Shown: positions 1-10,430 of the stretch, one piece after another
Layout of the letters: each line of letters begins with the position of its first letter
How positions within the stretch are numbered: the first letter of the stretch is position 1
Assembly: GCA_040285825.1 (NCBI GenBank)
Contig: JAUPSS010000004.1
Coordinates: 6,207,658-6,271,657 of the forward strand
Direction of reading: 5' to 3'
Length of the DNA: 64,000 nt
From: Eukaryota sp. TZLM1-RC
Lineage: Eukaryota > Metamonada: BaSk clade
Position numbers and translations under genes: made by a program
The notes under the pieces: model-generated
The model's input: only the letters and a program-made list of their open reading frames with translations
Database searches by the model: none
What the model was told of the DNA's origin: nothing

Positions 1-510
1 AAAATAGAAAACACTATTCTATTTTGCCAAAACAATCTGTTGAAATTTCTGCCAGTTCTTCTCTTTACAATCATTTCAAAATCATCCAAAAAACGTAAAG
101 CAGTTGGTGCAAGTGAACCAAAAAGGGAAAATACAAATGGATACAAATTGTATTTTGCATGCTGTAGACTGGCCAATTTGGACAAAGGTTCATTGTATTT
201 TTGAATTTAAAATTTTCAGCATTTGAAAGGGGATTATGAATTTCAGAATTAACAAGCCTTTCATTTGAGGCATTACAAGGATCAACAGACATTACATCCA
301 ATAAAATAAAGCTTCCATCTAATCCAGGTAATATGACATCACCTCTATTATTCTTATGAAAATTATTTTCAGCATCAAACAGATTTGACAACAGAGGTTC
401 CAAGAAGGATTCAATTCTATGAGATTTACACATACAATATAACTGGTCTCTTACAGCATCATGAACCTTGCTTCTAAAAGTAATAAAATGTTTACAATTT
501 AACAAATGAG
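1..510 (-). mobile_element. R2-like non-LTR retroelement, family A, 3' part
   Basis: This is the C-terminal end of a degraded retrotransposon ORF, best read at 71-505 on the minus strand, and it runs off the window start. Visible are the last Cys of a zinc knuckle, a VHDAVRD motif, an EPLL motif and the restriction-endonuclease-like core NRGDVILPG followed by ILLDVMSVDP. The last third has shifted frame. The same sequence recurs at 13265-13815 (same strand) and 14540-15120 (opposite strand). The endonuclease core places it with R2/NeSL/GENIE-type elements. It lacks the reverse transcriptase, so it is a 5'-truncated dead copy. Confidence 0.7.
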
Positions 511-898
511 TATTTGAATATTTTGAACAATATTAGAAAAAATAATTCCTTCATCACAACTTAGTTTTAGTTCAATATCCAGGCCAGAATTATACTAAAT
601 AGACAGAATCAACTAAGATTGAAAAATGGCTGCTTCATTAAGTTAATCTTAACAATTAACCGAACTTACGTAACATCTGATTTTTGTGTGTCATTTAAGG
701 TTTACCATTTTAAAAGAACCATAGCAAGACAAATATGGAAGAAGGGTAAAGCCAACAAAAATGAGACTAAAATGTTTGACCCCGCTTAAACTTTTTGGTA
801 CAACTACATTCACCAGAACTGCCATACACTCGTGCATAATAATATCATCTTTACCCAAATCTGAATCAAATCTGAATCAAACCCATGAAAGCATTCTA
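511..898. other. intergenic, no gene seen
   Basis: AT-rich spacer. The first 80 bases may be further decayed retroelement. The rest is upstream of the membrane-protein gene. An in-frame ATG at 761 exists, but the residues it adds precede a good signal peptide that starts at 899. Confidence 0.4.
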
Positions 899-1906
899 AT
901 GCTCTCACTGCTTATCCTATTCATCTTGTTGATCTCATCCAACGCCCATCTCTTCTATGCCTTGGAGAATGGAGATTATCTATCTCATTACTCTTTTGAA
1001 GTTCAACATGGAATCAGCTTACCACCCCATTCTAATGTCAACTTCACTTTAACTTTCAATCCCCTGCCCCCGACATTACTCTCATCCCTATCGTTGTCAC
1101 CTCCTCCTGATGGATTGGAGTTTTCCTCTTCACAAAACTTGTCATCTTTTTTCCTTATTCCTGAAATCGCCAAATACTTTTATATTCCTCATTTACATCA
1201 GTTTCATATATTTTACCAAAATCCAAGACAAGCAGTGTCGCACGCATTCTCCCCAATTCGCGCTCTTCCAAGTTCTTTTCTTTTCCATTTAACTGAAATA
1301 CTTGGTGAATTTCCAGTCGTTGACCTTCATTTTGCTTGCAAATCGTCTCTTTATAAGATATCTACGTGGCCGTATGTTTCAAATATTGATTTATTATTTC
1401 AATGCAACAGTAATGTTGATTTACCTTTTTTTAATATTTCACCTAATAGTTCTTCAATTGTTGAAGAACCCGCAGTTTCTTATCTTGGTCATGCCAAGGG
1501 TTTTAATCTTTATGGAATTGGTTATCTTGACGGTTCTAATATAAGTGTTGTTCACAATTTAAATAGTGAATTAGTTTTTATTTGTAGTAGTTTTAGGTGT
1601 AGCAATTGTTTTGGATTTAATTGTACAGAAAAGCAGTTGGTGGTTCTCACTGATGAATCATCTATCAATTTCTCAATCAAAGTTGATTATGATTGTCCTC
1701 CTTTTTCTCAACTTCCACCTACTTATTTTCAAGGAGTTGTTATTCCCCCTGGCTTTATTTATTCAGAAAACACTCTAATTCAAAGAACTAATTCTATTTT
1801 GTTCAAAGTCCCGGTTCCTGATGAAGCAATGATTATAAATGTTCCAGTAATCACTTGTTTGGTAATTGTAGCGATTGTTGTCAAACTTTTATTTAAAGGA
1901 GGTTAG
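899..1906 (+). CDS. secreted single-pass membrane protein, possibly PIG-X-like
   Basis: The predicted protein is about 335 residues from the ATG at 899, chosen because a classic hydrophobic signal peptide (MLSLLILFILLISSNA) starts there. An ATG at 761 would add 46 polar residues in front. The body is beta-rich, with several N-glycosylation sequons and Cys pairs. The C-terminus is one membrane segment (about VPVITCLVIVAIVVKLLF) with a KGG tail, so the topology is type I with a lumenal or extracellular body. The KVPVPDEAMIIN stretch before the membrane segment and the overall layout recall PIG-X/Pbn1, the partner of the GPI mannosyltransferase I in the ER. The match is weak, and an unrelated surface protein is equally possible. 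An AATAAA lies about 130 bp downstream. Confidence 0.6.
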   Translation: MLSLLILFILLISSNAHLFYALENGDYLSHYSFEVQHGISLPPHSNVNFTLTFNPLPPTLLSSLSLSPPPDGLEFSSSQNLSSFFLIPEIAKYFYIPHLHQFHIFYQNPRQAVSHAFSPIRALPSSFLFHLTEILGEFPVVDLHFACKSSLYKISTWPYVSNIDLLFQCNSNVDLPFFNISPNSSSIVEEPAVSYLGHAKGFNLYGIGYLDGSNISVVHNLNSELVFICSSFRCSNCFGFNCTEKQLVVLTDESSINFSIKVDYDCPPFSQLPPTYFQGVVIPPGFIYSENTLIQRTNSILFKVPVPDEAMIINVPVITCLVIVAIVVKLLFKGG

Positions 1907-2214
1907 CCTATATGGTGAATGATCCTAGGGTTTTTAGGGTTTTGCTTTCACATAATCAAAATGATGACTAGGGCTTGATGAGTAATTGAATGTTTGGATT
2001 CATTGTTCAGCAATTATCAACCACTATTTTTGAATAAAGTGGCTCTTATTATGTGGCTTTTTGAGTTTTTTTAGACTCCTTCAGTTTTTGAAGTACAGTG
2101 ATACCTGTACACTGTTTGTTTCCAATTCATTTTTATTTTTATTTTTGAATATGTGTTTATTATATAATATGTATAGTTTTTTTAAATACTGTTTTTTTAT
2201 TGAGATAAAAAAAA
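1907..2214. other. intergenic spacer
   Basis: Contains a poly(A)-signal-like AATAAA at about 2033 for the upstream gene, then T-rich low-complexity sequence. No gene is seen. Confidence 0.4.
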
Positions 2215-2780
2215 CCATCTAGAATTCAATATCCTCCAAACAAGCGTCACTATTACTAAACATACTTACAGCATTACGTTTATATTCTACACCAATAGCT
2301 AAAAGTGCCTTTGAAATCATTGTTGGAATAGACTTGAAAATGCAAAAAACAATTCTATTTAACCAGAAGGTGGAATTCATTTTTTTACGAGATCTATTGA
2401 GTAAAACTTTTTTGAAATCTGCAAAAAAGTGTAATCCTGAAGGTCCAATATTGCCAAAAAGAGAATTTGCAAACGGCACAAACTGATATTTCACATGTTC
2501 CACTCTACCTAACTGTGCCAAAGGTACTTCATATTATTTTATCTTCTTTTTTTCGGCGTTAGATAACGGCGAATCAGCGGAATACACCAAACCAGCAGCC
2601 GAATTTTTGCAGACATCTACTGTGTCAACATCCACAACATTGAGAACACCATCGATACCTGGAGCTACTAAATCTGCCCTTCTTTTACAAAAGGAATCAC
2701 CGGTTTGATCTGGATATAGCTTACTTATTTGTACTGTCGATATCTTCAAATATTGAGCTCTATTTTTCAAAGGGGTAATT
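2215..2780 (-). mobile_element. R2-like non-LTR retroelement, family B, 3' part
   Basis: Two ORF pieces (2534-2770 and 2219-2521, minus strand) together give the endonuclease core (RRADLVAPGIDG, then NVVDVDTVDVC) and the C-terminal tail (FGNIGPSGLHFF, STFWLNRIVFCIFKS). A stop between them breaks the frame. A close second copy of the tail is at 38455-38820 on the other strand. The endonuclease core aligns motif by motif with family A, so this is a distinct but related family. No reverse transcriptase remains. Confidence 0.68.
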
Positions 2781-2968
2781 AAGTATTATTTGCTGTATGA
2801 TGAGGTATCGAAAGAACAAATGATGGATGAAAGTCATATCCTAATTGATCATGACTGAAGAGCCAATAAATACCTATTCTTGTTGCATAAACCTACACAA
2901 ATGGAGATAAGTATTTTATATCACCATAATATACAAGATAAAAAGCTAACATAGACAATATACACAAG

Positions 2969-5087
2969 CTAGGACATAGATACCTTTCTTAACCGTTTTC
3001 TAGCGTCTAACAAATCAATTCGTTCTTTAGAAGCATCATGAAGAGTTCTGGGACGACCTGCGGGAATGGGCTTGACAACTACAGAATTCTTGCTTCTTTG
3101 ATAACCAAACTTTTCTGCTAGTTCAGCCGCTTGCTCAGAAAGTTTGCGTAAAAAGTTGCTTTGAGTTGTCTCTAATTCATGATTAGCTTGAATTAGATCA
3201 TACTCTAGCTTCTTTTCATTTCTTCTGGCCTTCTGCAACTGTTCTTCCAATTCGTGACATCTCTTTAACAAGATATCTTCTGATGTTAATGTAGGACTTG
3301 GAGGTTTGGACACCTCTTGGTCGGTGACGTCAGTAGAAACGGTTTGATTGTCGGGAGTTGGGGTCGCAGCAATGTCATTACTGACTTCCTGCTGAACTTC
3401 GTTTTGAACTTCTTGCTGAGCTTCTTTCTTAACCGTCTCGACACCACCTTCTGTTGACTGTGAAGGATTTTCAACAACTTTCTCAACAACCTTTTCAACA
3501 ACTTTCTGCTGAACACCCTTGCCAATCTTTTCTTTAAGACTAGCTACTTGTTCCTGAAGCTGGGCATTTGCCTGCTCCAAATAACGAGCTCTTGTCAACA
3601 GCAAAGCATCACTCTCTGACAATGCAGGTGGTTGATCAGCCATTTCAGCTAGTTTTTGGTTTGCTTCCTGTAAATCTGAATGCAAAACCTTGATTTCCTC
3701 TTGATGAGCTTCCTCAGTCATTTTTAATTCTTCATATTCATCTCGCAATTCTTGCATCTTAGACTCATACTCCTCTCTAATCTTATCCTCCTTGACTTGC
3801 AACACAGCTTCTTTTTCTGGATCATAAGTGACAGGACCTTCGGTTTCTTGTGGTTTCTCTTCTTCTTCTTGCTGTTCTTCACCTTCTACTTCAAATGGAC
3901 AAGGTTTTCCTGGAACGTAATCTGAACTCTTATACCAAGCAATGGCCTTTTCCAATGACTTATTACGACCCCTCAACTCTGACACTTGTTTGGTTAGGTT
4001 GTCAATCATTCGCATCATCTCAGCTGGAGACCGTTGGGCATTTACCTTGGCCTTGAGCTTGATACTCTTAGCTCTCTGCCCAAACTTCAATGTAGATAAA
4101 GTTTCTTCTACATTAAATTCATGAGGAGAACACGCAATTAAGAGTGTTGTTTTACAATTTCCTCCCAATGCATCCTGCAGAATCCTAGTAAGTTTAGAGT
4201 TTCTAAATGGGATATGGGGAGATCCTTCAACTAGGGCGTTGATACAATTACCCAAAGCTGATAGTGATTGGTTAATCTTTTTAGCTTCAGCCAAGGTTTG
4301 TCCCTGTGCTCCCGTCTTTCCTACCTTCTCAGATCCCGCGAGATCCACAAGGTTGAGCTTAGCTTTACGAGTAGCACCGTCTGGGTTTTTCTGTTCCATT
4401 GTGATAACAAAAACGGAATGAGATCTTGAAGAGACAGCGTTCATCTGTGTGCAAGAGACTGATCTGGCAGCTTCACCAATATCCAAACATTCCATAATAT
4501 CTTCGACAGTCCCTACGCATTGGGCAGTGAGCTGGTCCACAAAAACACCTTGATCTCGGCTTTCTTTTACTTTGAGGTTACGATTAGCGGGGTTTAACAG
4601 ATCATTGATAGTTTCATTGTAAATCTCGAGGAAAGAACACTTAATGGTGTATTCAGATCCACTTTGATCTTGCTCAATATGTTCAAACATGTAGCGAGAG
4701 GCACGAGGGATGATACCATTGTTTTCGATGTTGCGTACATCACCAAACATAGACCAAGACTTACCTGCACCGGTTTGTCCGTAGGCGAAGATTGTACCGT
4801 TGAAACCTAAAGTAAGAAAAGAAGAGTCGGTACAAACCTTTGGTAATATCAAGGACGACAGGTTTAGCAGACTCTTCAAACATAAGAGGTTGTGAAGTGT
4901 TGGGGTCGAAGACACGGTCAAAGTTGAAAGTTTGTCTGCCAAGAGCAGAAGCGGCGACCTCGACAGTTTGAGGAGATTTGAAGAAGACTACCTCAGCAGC
5001 ACCTACACCAGTTTCTTCCTGCTCCTTCTTCTCCCGTTTATTGATAGGACGGAAGCGAGCAATCACACGAACGTTACAGTCAGGCAT
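2969..5087 (-). CDS. kinesin-1 heavy chain-like motor (two exons)
   Basis: Plus-end microtubule motor ATPase of the conventional kinesin type. The CDS joins 4838-5087 and 2969-4806 across a 31-nt intron, giving 695 residues from the ATG at 5085-5087 (MPDCNVRVIARFRP). The motor fills about residues 5-330: P-loop GQTGAGKS near residue 92, switch I NAVSSRSH near 210, switch II DLAGSE near 238, then neck-linker KSIKLKAKVN. Long coiled coil follows, with a KVVEKVVEKVVEN triplet repeat and an acidic linker. The tail is basic (PAGRPRTLHD) and lacks an obvious IAK autoinhibitory motif. The P-loop ends GKS where most kinesins have GKT. Length is below that of animal kinesin heavy chain (about 960). 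The gene is divergent from a small ORF at 5289. Confidence 0.93.
4807..4837 (-). other. 31-nt spliceosomal intron in kinesin gene
   Basis: The motor domain switches frame exactly here. Removing bases 4807-4837 (minus strand GTTTGT...TTTAG) joins ...VLDITK to GFNGTIFAYGQTG, the invariant kinesin sequence before the P-loop. The intron is pyrimidine-rich and has GT and AG borders. Confidence 0.88.
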
Positions 5088-5288
5088 TTGAGAGGATTGA
5101 CGAAGGATAACGTGTTTCTTTTTGGAATAAAAATTGTAAATTCTCCATCTTTCAATTTCTGTAAACATATAAGTTCACAAAATTGTCAGTTTCCAAGGTG
5201 ATCCTTCATCTTGGGCTAATAAACACAATTGTATATCTTCTCACGAGTGAGAAATGTCAGAATACTTTGATACAGCCTACACTAAATA

Positions 5289-5498
5289 ATGTCTCAACAT
5301 AATCACAAACAACCACAGTGCTCTGTAATGAGTAAACCGCTTTTTATACTATCGTTCAGAGGCTATCATCAGTATCTGATGGCATTGGGAGCAGAATTTG
5401 TCGATGTCGTTCAACCTAATTTAATAGAAAAGTGGCTTAATGTGAATCCTCAAAGAGACAACACTGAAGGACAAAGTTTATTGGACCTCCATCTATAG
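5289..5498 (+). CDS. small hypothetical protein (69 aa)
   Basis: A short ORF 200 bp from the divergent kinesin start, with ATG at 5289. The product (MSQHNHKQ...SLLDLHL) has one mildly hydrophobic stretch and matches no family I recognise. It may be a real small gene, one exon of a larger gene, or chance. No homologous copy is visible in the window. Confidence 0.3.
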   Translation: MSQHNHKQPQCSVMSKPLFILSFRGYHQYLMALGAEFVDVVQPNLIEKWLNVNPQRDNTEGQSLLDLHL

Positions 5499-5624
5499 TT
5501 ATTCGCCGCAATCACTTCGACTTTTTTATACATCACAAAAAAATCTGCTGTATTGTCCAGAAAAGCAACAACCTACAAGAACGAAAATATACAATGAAAA
5601 TCTCAACCAATTAGTCTTTGTTTT

Positions 5625-5795
5625 CAAATAATGTTTATTTATTAAACAACTTATAATTCAAGATCCAAATAATCTATCTCTCCCAAAACAAAACCACTAG
5701 ATGCAACTCTCCCATTTTCAGACACAAGAGATAGCAGAACATCAGAAACCAACTTCATCCCGTTAAAAAAAGAAAAAAGAAGACCAAAGCAAAAG
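5625..5795 (-). mobile_element. 3' UTR fragment of R2-like family A
   Basis: The motif order ATTTATTAAAC, AATCTATCTCTCCCAAAACAAAACC, AGATGCAACTCTC matches the 3' end of family A at 13275-13420 and, inverted, at 14985-15110. Only about 170 bp are left, just upstream of the sugar transporter, so the fragment may lie in its promoter region. Confidence 0.6.
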
Positions 5796-5860
5796 GTCTC
5801 TTGTTTAAAAGGTCTTCCCACCATTCACCATTTCAACCCAAAGAACGGATCCCTACTTAA

Positions 5861-7288
5861 ATGCGACGTCTCTACTTTAACATCATTCTTGGATGTCTTT
5901 CTACATTCATGTTTGGCTATGTGCTGAGTGCATTAAATATACCTTTAATCAAAAATCGTCCTGGTTTCATCGGTGCGGATATTCCCGAGCTTAATGATAG
6001 CATTTGGAAAGGAATCGTAACCAGTGCTGCAATCTTGGGTGCAATGATCTCCTCTTTTACTGGATCCAGGTTTGCCGACAAATATGGTAGACGAAAGACT
6101 CTTCTATGGACCAACTGTCTCTACATTTCAGGTGCTATCATTATGTCCCTCGTATCCAATGTCTATACTTTTGCTGTTGGTAGATTTCTAGCCGGTCTTG
6201 GTGTTGGAGTCTCTTCCACTGTTGTCCCTCTCCTCATGTCCGAAATCTCACCCTCATCTCTACGAGGATTAGCCTCTGTCTGTACCCAAATGGGTGTCGT
6301 CACAGGCATCCTTTCTGGCACTCTTGTTGGTTCACTGGTCTCTAAAACCCCTCATGGATGGCGTATAACAGTAGGTTTCCTTGTCGTTCCTGCTATGATT
6401 CAATTGTCATTCTCAATGGTACTCGTTGAATCTCCTCGATGGTTGGCCGCTGTATGGGTCAAAAAGGATGAGGAAATGGCAAGACACAAGGTCAGAAATG
6501 CGTTGACCAAGCTTAGAAATAGTTGCGTTCAAGAGGAAGCTGAAGCAATTGTAACTGAAGTTGGTCAGAGTCAACAAGAATCTTGCAGAAATTCCACGAA
6601 ACTTACAGGTTGCGCAAAACCTGTTTTCTTTGGTGTTTTTCTTAATATTGTTCAACAGTTTTCAGGAATTAATGCCATCATTTATTATTCCTCTGAAATT
6701 TTTGCTTCTGCTGGTTTTGACGGTCGAGAAGAGCTCGCTACGGTTATTACGATGTTAGTCAATGTGATTTCCACCATTTTCGCTGTCAAACTCGTCGATA
6801 TTGTTGGAAGGAAAAGTCTTCTCTCGTTTGGACTGGGTGGACAAATTGTTTCTCTAAGTCTTTTAGTTCTTTGTCCTTTCTTCGTCAATGAATCTGAACC
6901 TGTGTATTTTTATTTTTCCTTATTTGGAATTTTGTTCTACATTGCTTCGTTTGCAATTGGTCCAGGAGCCGTTCTTTGGTCTATTGTGGCTGAAATTTTT
7001 CCAGATCATGCCAGAGCTAGTGGTGTTTCTATTGCTTTGGGTACCAATTGGACTTGTAATTTGATTATTTCTCTTGGTTTTTTGAAAATTGTTGAGTTTT
7101 TTGATCACAATTTAGCGCCAGTTTTCTTTTTGTTTTTATTAATTTGTATAGCTGGTTTTGTTTTGGTTTTATTCTTAATTCCAGAGACAAAAGGGAAATC
7201 TTTCTCTGAAATCTCCAAACTGTTAGGATTAAATCAGGAGTTAATTGGAGAAAATACCAGTTTATTGAATAATGTACAGGATGTTTAA
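5861..7288 (+). CDS. MFS sugar porter (glucose transporter-like)
   Basis: A 475-residue, 12-helix facilitator of the sugar porter family, expected in the plasma membrane. Signatures seen in order: DKYGRRKT after helix 2, AGLGVGVSSTVVPLL, VESPRWL at the end of helix 6, QQFSGINAIIYYS in helix 7, DIVGRKS, WSIVAEIFP and the terminal PETKGKSF. These are standard hexose-transporter motifs, and the QQFSGINAIIYYS segment is the usual sugar contact. The ATG at 5861 begins directly before helix 1. Length is typical of the family. AATAAA occurs at about 7319. It is convergent with the carboxypeptidase gene, 66 bp away. The exact sugar cannot be told. Confidence 0.95.
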   Translation: MRRLYFNIILGCLSTFMFGYVLSALNIPLIKNRPGFIGADIPELNDSIWKGIVTSAAILGAMISSFTGSRFADKYGRRKTLLWTNCLYISGAIIMSLVSNVYTFAVGRFLAGLGVGVSSTVVPLLMSEISPSSLRGLASVCTQMGVVTGILSGTLVGSLVSKTPHGWRITVGFLVVPAMIQLSFSMVLVESPRWLAAVWVKKDEEMARHKVRNALTKLRNSCVQEEAEAIVTEVGQSQQESCRNSTKLTGCAKPVFFGVFLNIVQQFSGINAIIYYSSEIFASAGFDGREELATVITMLVNVISTIFAVKLVDIVGRKSLLSFGLGGQIVSLSLLVLCPFFVNESEPVYFYFSLFGILFYIASFAIGPGAVLWSIVAEIFPDHARASGVSIALGTNWTCNLIISLGFLKIVEFFDHNLAPVFFLFLLICIAGFVLVLFLIPETKGKSFSEISKLLGLNQELIGENTSLLNNVQDV

Positions 7289-7354
7289 TTTATTTTGAAA
7301 ACATTATTGTAAATTTTAAATAAAGTTATTATTAAATAGGTGGTAATTTTATTT

Positions 7355-9127
7355 TTAGATTTTGAATATCTTTTCTAAAATCCGAACATTTGATTTTTTT
7401 GGTTTTTTCCGAGAAGGTCGATTTCCGAGAACAAAATGTAAATCTTCAGAGAATTTAAACAAAGGAAATACATTTGGTGATCTTCTGTTGCTCATCCCAG
7501 AAATTTGCAGAAAATTCAATTTATCCAAAATTTGGGCCGAATTCCAAACTTTCAAATAAACAGCAACTAAATTACTGCTAAGAAGCTGATTACTAGGAAT
7601 TTCTAAATATTGACTTGGCAAATTTTCAAAACTTTCAAAGGACGAATTAGAATGTGATCTTGCCAATTTTGGTTTCCTTTTTCTACTTTTAGCTACATTT
7701 TTTTGGTGATTTAATCTAATTTCAGCACGAATACCATCCAAAAAGCTCAATAAATGATTAGAATTCTCTCTTGAAAAACGAGAAATAGGATTGCACATAA
7801 ATAAATCTAAAAGCGATATTGCAGTATCCTTTCCGATCCCCCTCCAAATAAAAGGGTCAAAAAACTTCGTCATGACGTGATGGGAGTCAGAAATACCATG
7901 ACCGGTATTGACCAACGGAGAAATTTGATTAAGACTTCTACAACAATTAGGATTTGATTCTAAAGTGAAACAAAAACAAACTTTGCCCTTCTTAAACAAC
8001 GCAACTCTTGAAGATCCACTCTTGGACATTCCCTGCTTGTCTTTGCTATTCATACTTTTGGAACTAAATACACACTGTCTGTAGTCGAAATAAGGGGAAT
8101 TGGCAGCTAGGATCTTTGCAAATAATTGATTCATTAACTGCAAATCATCGGATTGGTGATGATTTCCAAAAACAAATACACTTTTTTTAGAAGCATGGGC
8201 GTGGAAGTCGATGATGCAGGCAATTGTGGATAAATTTGAGTAAAATTCAGTTAATTTGGAGATTGCAAATACTGTAGGTTGGTGAATCAAATCGGGAAAG
8301 TCGAAAAACCTATTTAAATTCTTTCCATATGCGTCCATTCTGTAATGTCCTCGAGCCACACCATCAGGATTGAGTACTGGAATGACTTTTATTGTGAATA
8401 ATTGAATAATTAATTCAGCACGAGGGTCACCAGAAAAAAGAAAGTTTAACAATCCCTCAAGCATGAAGGAAGCAGATGTTTCACCAGGATGGCTCCTTGC
8501 TAAGAAAAGAACGACAGGTCTTGAAGGAAAGAACTTTGGTCTGGAAGTAAGAAGAGAGAGGTCATGGATTGGTGGTTCTACACCAATAGATTCTTGAGGA
8601 GAAACAGAAGAGTTTGAGGTAATCGTTAATAGTGGAAGTGGGTGTTGATCAATGGAGTTTATGGCTGATTCATGATGTAAGTAAATGGAAGACGGACATG
8701 ATCTGACCAGATGGTCTACATGGCTGTAGATCTGACTTAGTGGATAAGGGTAAGTCCAAGCAAAAGAGATGGTATGTGTGCATGTAAATATATGACAGAA
8801 AGAAAGATAGTTGATGTCATTAGCAGAATAGAATCTTGGGGTTGAATCGATACGTTTCCAATCAAAACAGGAAGGACAGTACACTACTGGTTTAAAACCA
8901 TTCTTATAAAGAGATTCATGGTTACCAGTGTGGGAGATGGTGAAAGTGATACGTTCATTGAGTGGACAATTGGATACTTGGAAGTAGAACCAGCTTCGAG
9001 GAGAAGTACTGTTTGCATCAGAATGAGTTGACAATATGAACGAATTGTGACCATTATGCTCAACAGTAGCAAGATTACCACTGTCAAAGTCGCTAGAAAA
9101 GGTTACATTGGCGATTTGTTCAAGCAT
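7355..9127 (-). CDS. cytosolic carboxypeptidase, M14 (tubulin deglutamylase type)
   Basis: About 590 residues from the ATG at 9125-9127; an upstream reading to 9187 starts only with TTG. The N-terminal domain of cytosolic carboxypeptidases is clear (FSSDFDSGNL, then RSWFYFQV), followed by the M14 zinc peptidase: zinc ligands in SHPGETSAS near residue 213, the NLNRFF arginine motif, the third zinc His in DFHAHASKKSVF, and the catalytic Glu in CFTLESNP. Family members trim glutamates from tubulin tails in cilia and elsewhere, consistent with the ciliary genes nearby. The C-terminus is basic (SRKRKPKLARSHSN). I cannot assign which CCP subtype it is. Confidence 0.92.
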   Translation of the reverse strand: MLEQIANVTFSSDFDSGNLATVEHNGHNSFILSTHSDANSTSPRSWFYFQVSNCPLNERITFTISHTGNHESLYKNGFKPVVYCPSCFDWKRIDSTPRFYSANDINYLSFCHIFTCTHTISFAWTYPYPLSQIYSHVDHLVRSCPSSIYLHHESAINSIDQHPLPLLTITSNSSVSPQESIGVEPPIHDLSLLTSRPKFFPSRPVVLFLARSHPGETSASFMLEGLLNFLFSGDPRAELIIQLFTIKVIPVLNPDGVARGHYRMDAYGKNLNRFFDFPDLIHQPTVFAISKLTEFYSNLSTIACIIDFHAHASKKSVFVFGNHHQSDDLQLMNQLFAKILAANSPYFDYRQCVFSSKSMNSKDKQGMSKSGSSRVALFKKGKVCFCFTLESNPNCCRSLNQISPLVNTGHGISDSHHVMTKFFDPFIWRGIGKDTAISLLDLFMCNPISRFSRENSNHLLSFLDGIRAEIRLNHQKNVAKSRKRKPKLARSHSNSSFESFENLPSQYLEIPSNQLLSSNLVAVYLKVWNSAQILDKLNFLQISGMSNRRSPNVFPLFKFSEDLHFVLGNRPSRKKPKKSNVRILEKIFKI

Positions 9128-9289
9128 TCTGTTGTTACTGTGAATTTCTATCAAAACGCACTTCTGGCTTTTGACCAATTCATGCAATCTTGATAGACGT
9201 TAAGCATACTCTTTAGATCTATCACTATATGATATCACGATCAAATGATAGTTAAAGCAGCAACATCACAATACGCGTACAGGTACGCA

Positions 9290-10430
9290 ATACATGGAAA
9301 AACACTTATCTACGGGGTCTCCGGAACGCCTCAGGTCTTTCATTGTGGTAGTGCTCACTTATGGCAATCTCCAGTTGGTTTCTGGAAGCTGAGCTGTCCC
9401 TCGACCAGAGTGTCTGACATTGAGGACATAGAAACTTATCATTGTTCACCCTCCCATCATCGTGATACAACTTTTGATTGAATACCTTACAGCAATTCGT
9501 TTTGGCAGATGTGTAGAATTCATCTCCATTAGGCTTCACATATGTAAAATGTTTCTGAATCTCCTTCAAAAAGCGCTTCCTTGGGGTTTTCACAGATTGT
9601 CTTGATGGCCCATCACCTCCACTACCAAACCAAATTATGGTTTCTCTTCCATTAGCCATTAGTTTAATTTTTTCAATTAATCCCATTATCCTTTTTTGCC
9701 TTCTTATAAAGAAATCAAACTTGTTGCGGCACATGGCTCGGCGATCTCCATTTATCAGCAGTTGGTCTAGTATAGTTCTCAGACGGAAGTCGGGATTCCT
9801 GATTTCTTCCTGTGTCGGTACCCACATCAAAGGCATTGCTATTTCATTAAGATATTTGTGTAAATTCTTAGCAAAATAGCAATTAGGTGATGCATGGGTC
9901 AGGACCGAGGGGTGAATGATCTTCCTTGCCTTTGGATTCAGAACAAGGGTCCGAAAGTTGATGATCAACATTGTTATTATCAATTCTCGATCCAATTGAA
10001 TAACCACACAAATTTTTGTGATTAGGATCAATTGCATTTCTTCGCATGGTGTCGGATGCAATATTTTCCAGAAGGGATAAAATATTTAGCCCAGCAGTGA
10101 ATAAGAAGGTGATGTTGTCTGAACTGAGATCAACATTGTCCAGCATTAACATAGCGTCAAAACGATGAGGGTCGGCAACCTGCTGAGTAAATAGGTCCAT
10201 TATGTACTCATGGTGACCTTCATCATACCATGCGCGCAAAGAGTCAGGAATAGTGGCTGCAGTCGTGTTCACCACTAATGAAGCATATTTCTTTGGGCAA
10301 GAGCACTCAAAGAAGGTAGCCATTGTCCGGAAGAAGTTCAGCTTCCAGGAGACAGGGCCATCAGTAAGTATTTGACAAAAGCTGTTCGCCATTTGCAGTG
10401 CGCGAAAGCTTCTAATGTCAGAGTGGCACC
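9290..10430 (-). mobile_element. Fanzor-like element, family 3 (broken by one frameshift)
   Basis: Eukaryotic TnpB-like RNA-guided nuclease remnant, richer in GC than its surroundings. RuvC-I is readable as AIDPNHKNL, RuvC-II as IIWFGSGGDG, then DEFYTSAKTNCC...CPQC (zinc ribbon), RuvC-III WSRDSSASRN at 9378-9407 and the typical ending NERPEAFRR. Unlike the other copies it keeps the RuvC-III Asp. The coding sequence lies in two overlapping frames (9883-10476 and 9306-10061), so one frameshift near 9880-9960 disrupts it. The N-terminus is missing: at about 10430 it joins directly to another Fanzor fragment. The stop is about 180 bp from the start of the carboxypeptidase gene. Confidence 0.75.

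Noticed and set aside
761-898. Upstream ATG of the membrane-protein gene
   Set aside because: It would bury the signal peptide 46 residues inside the protein.
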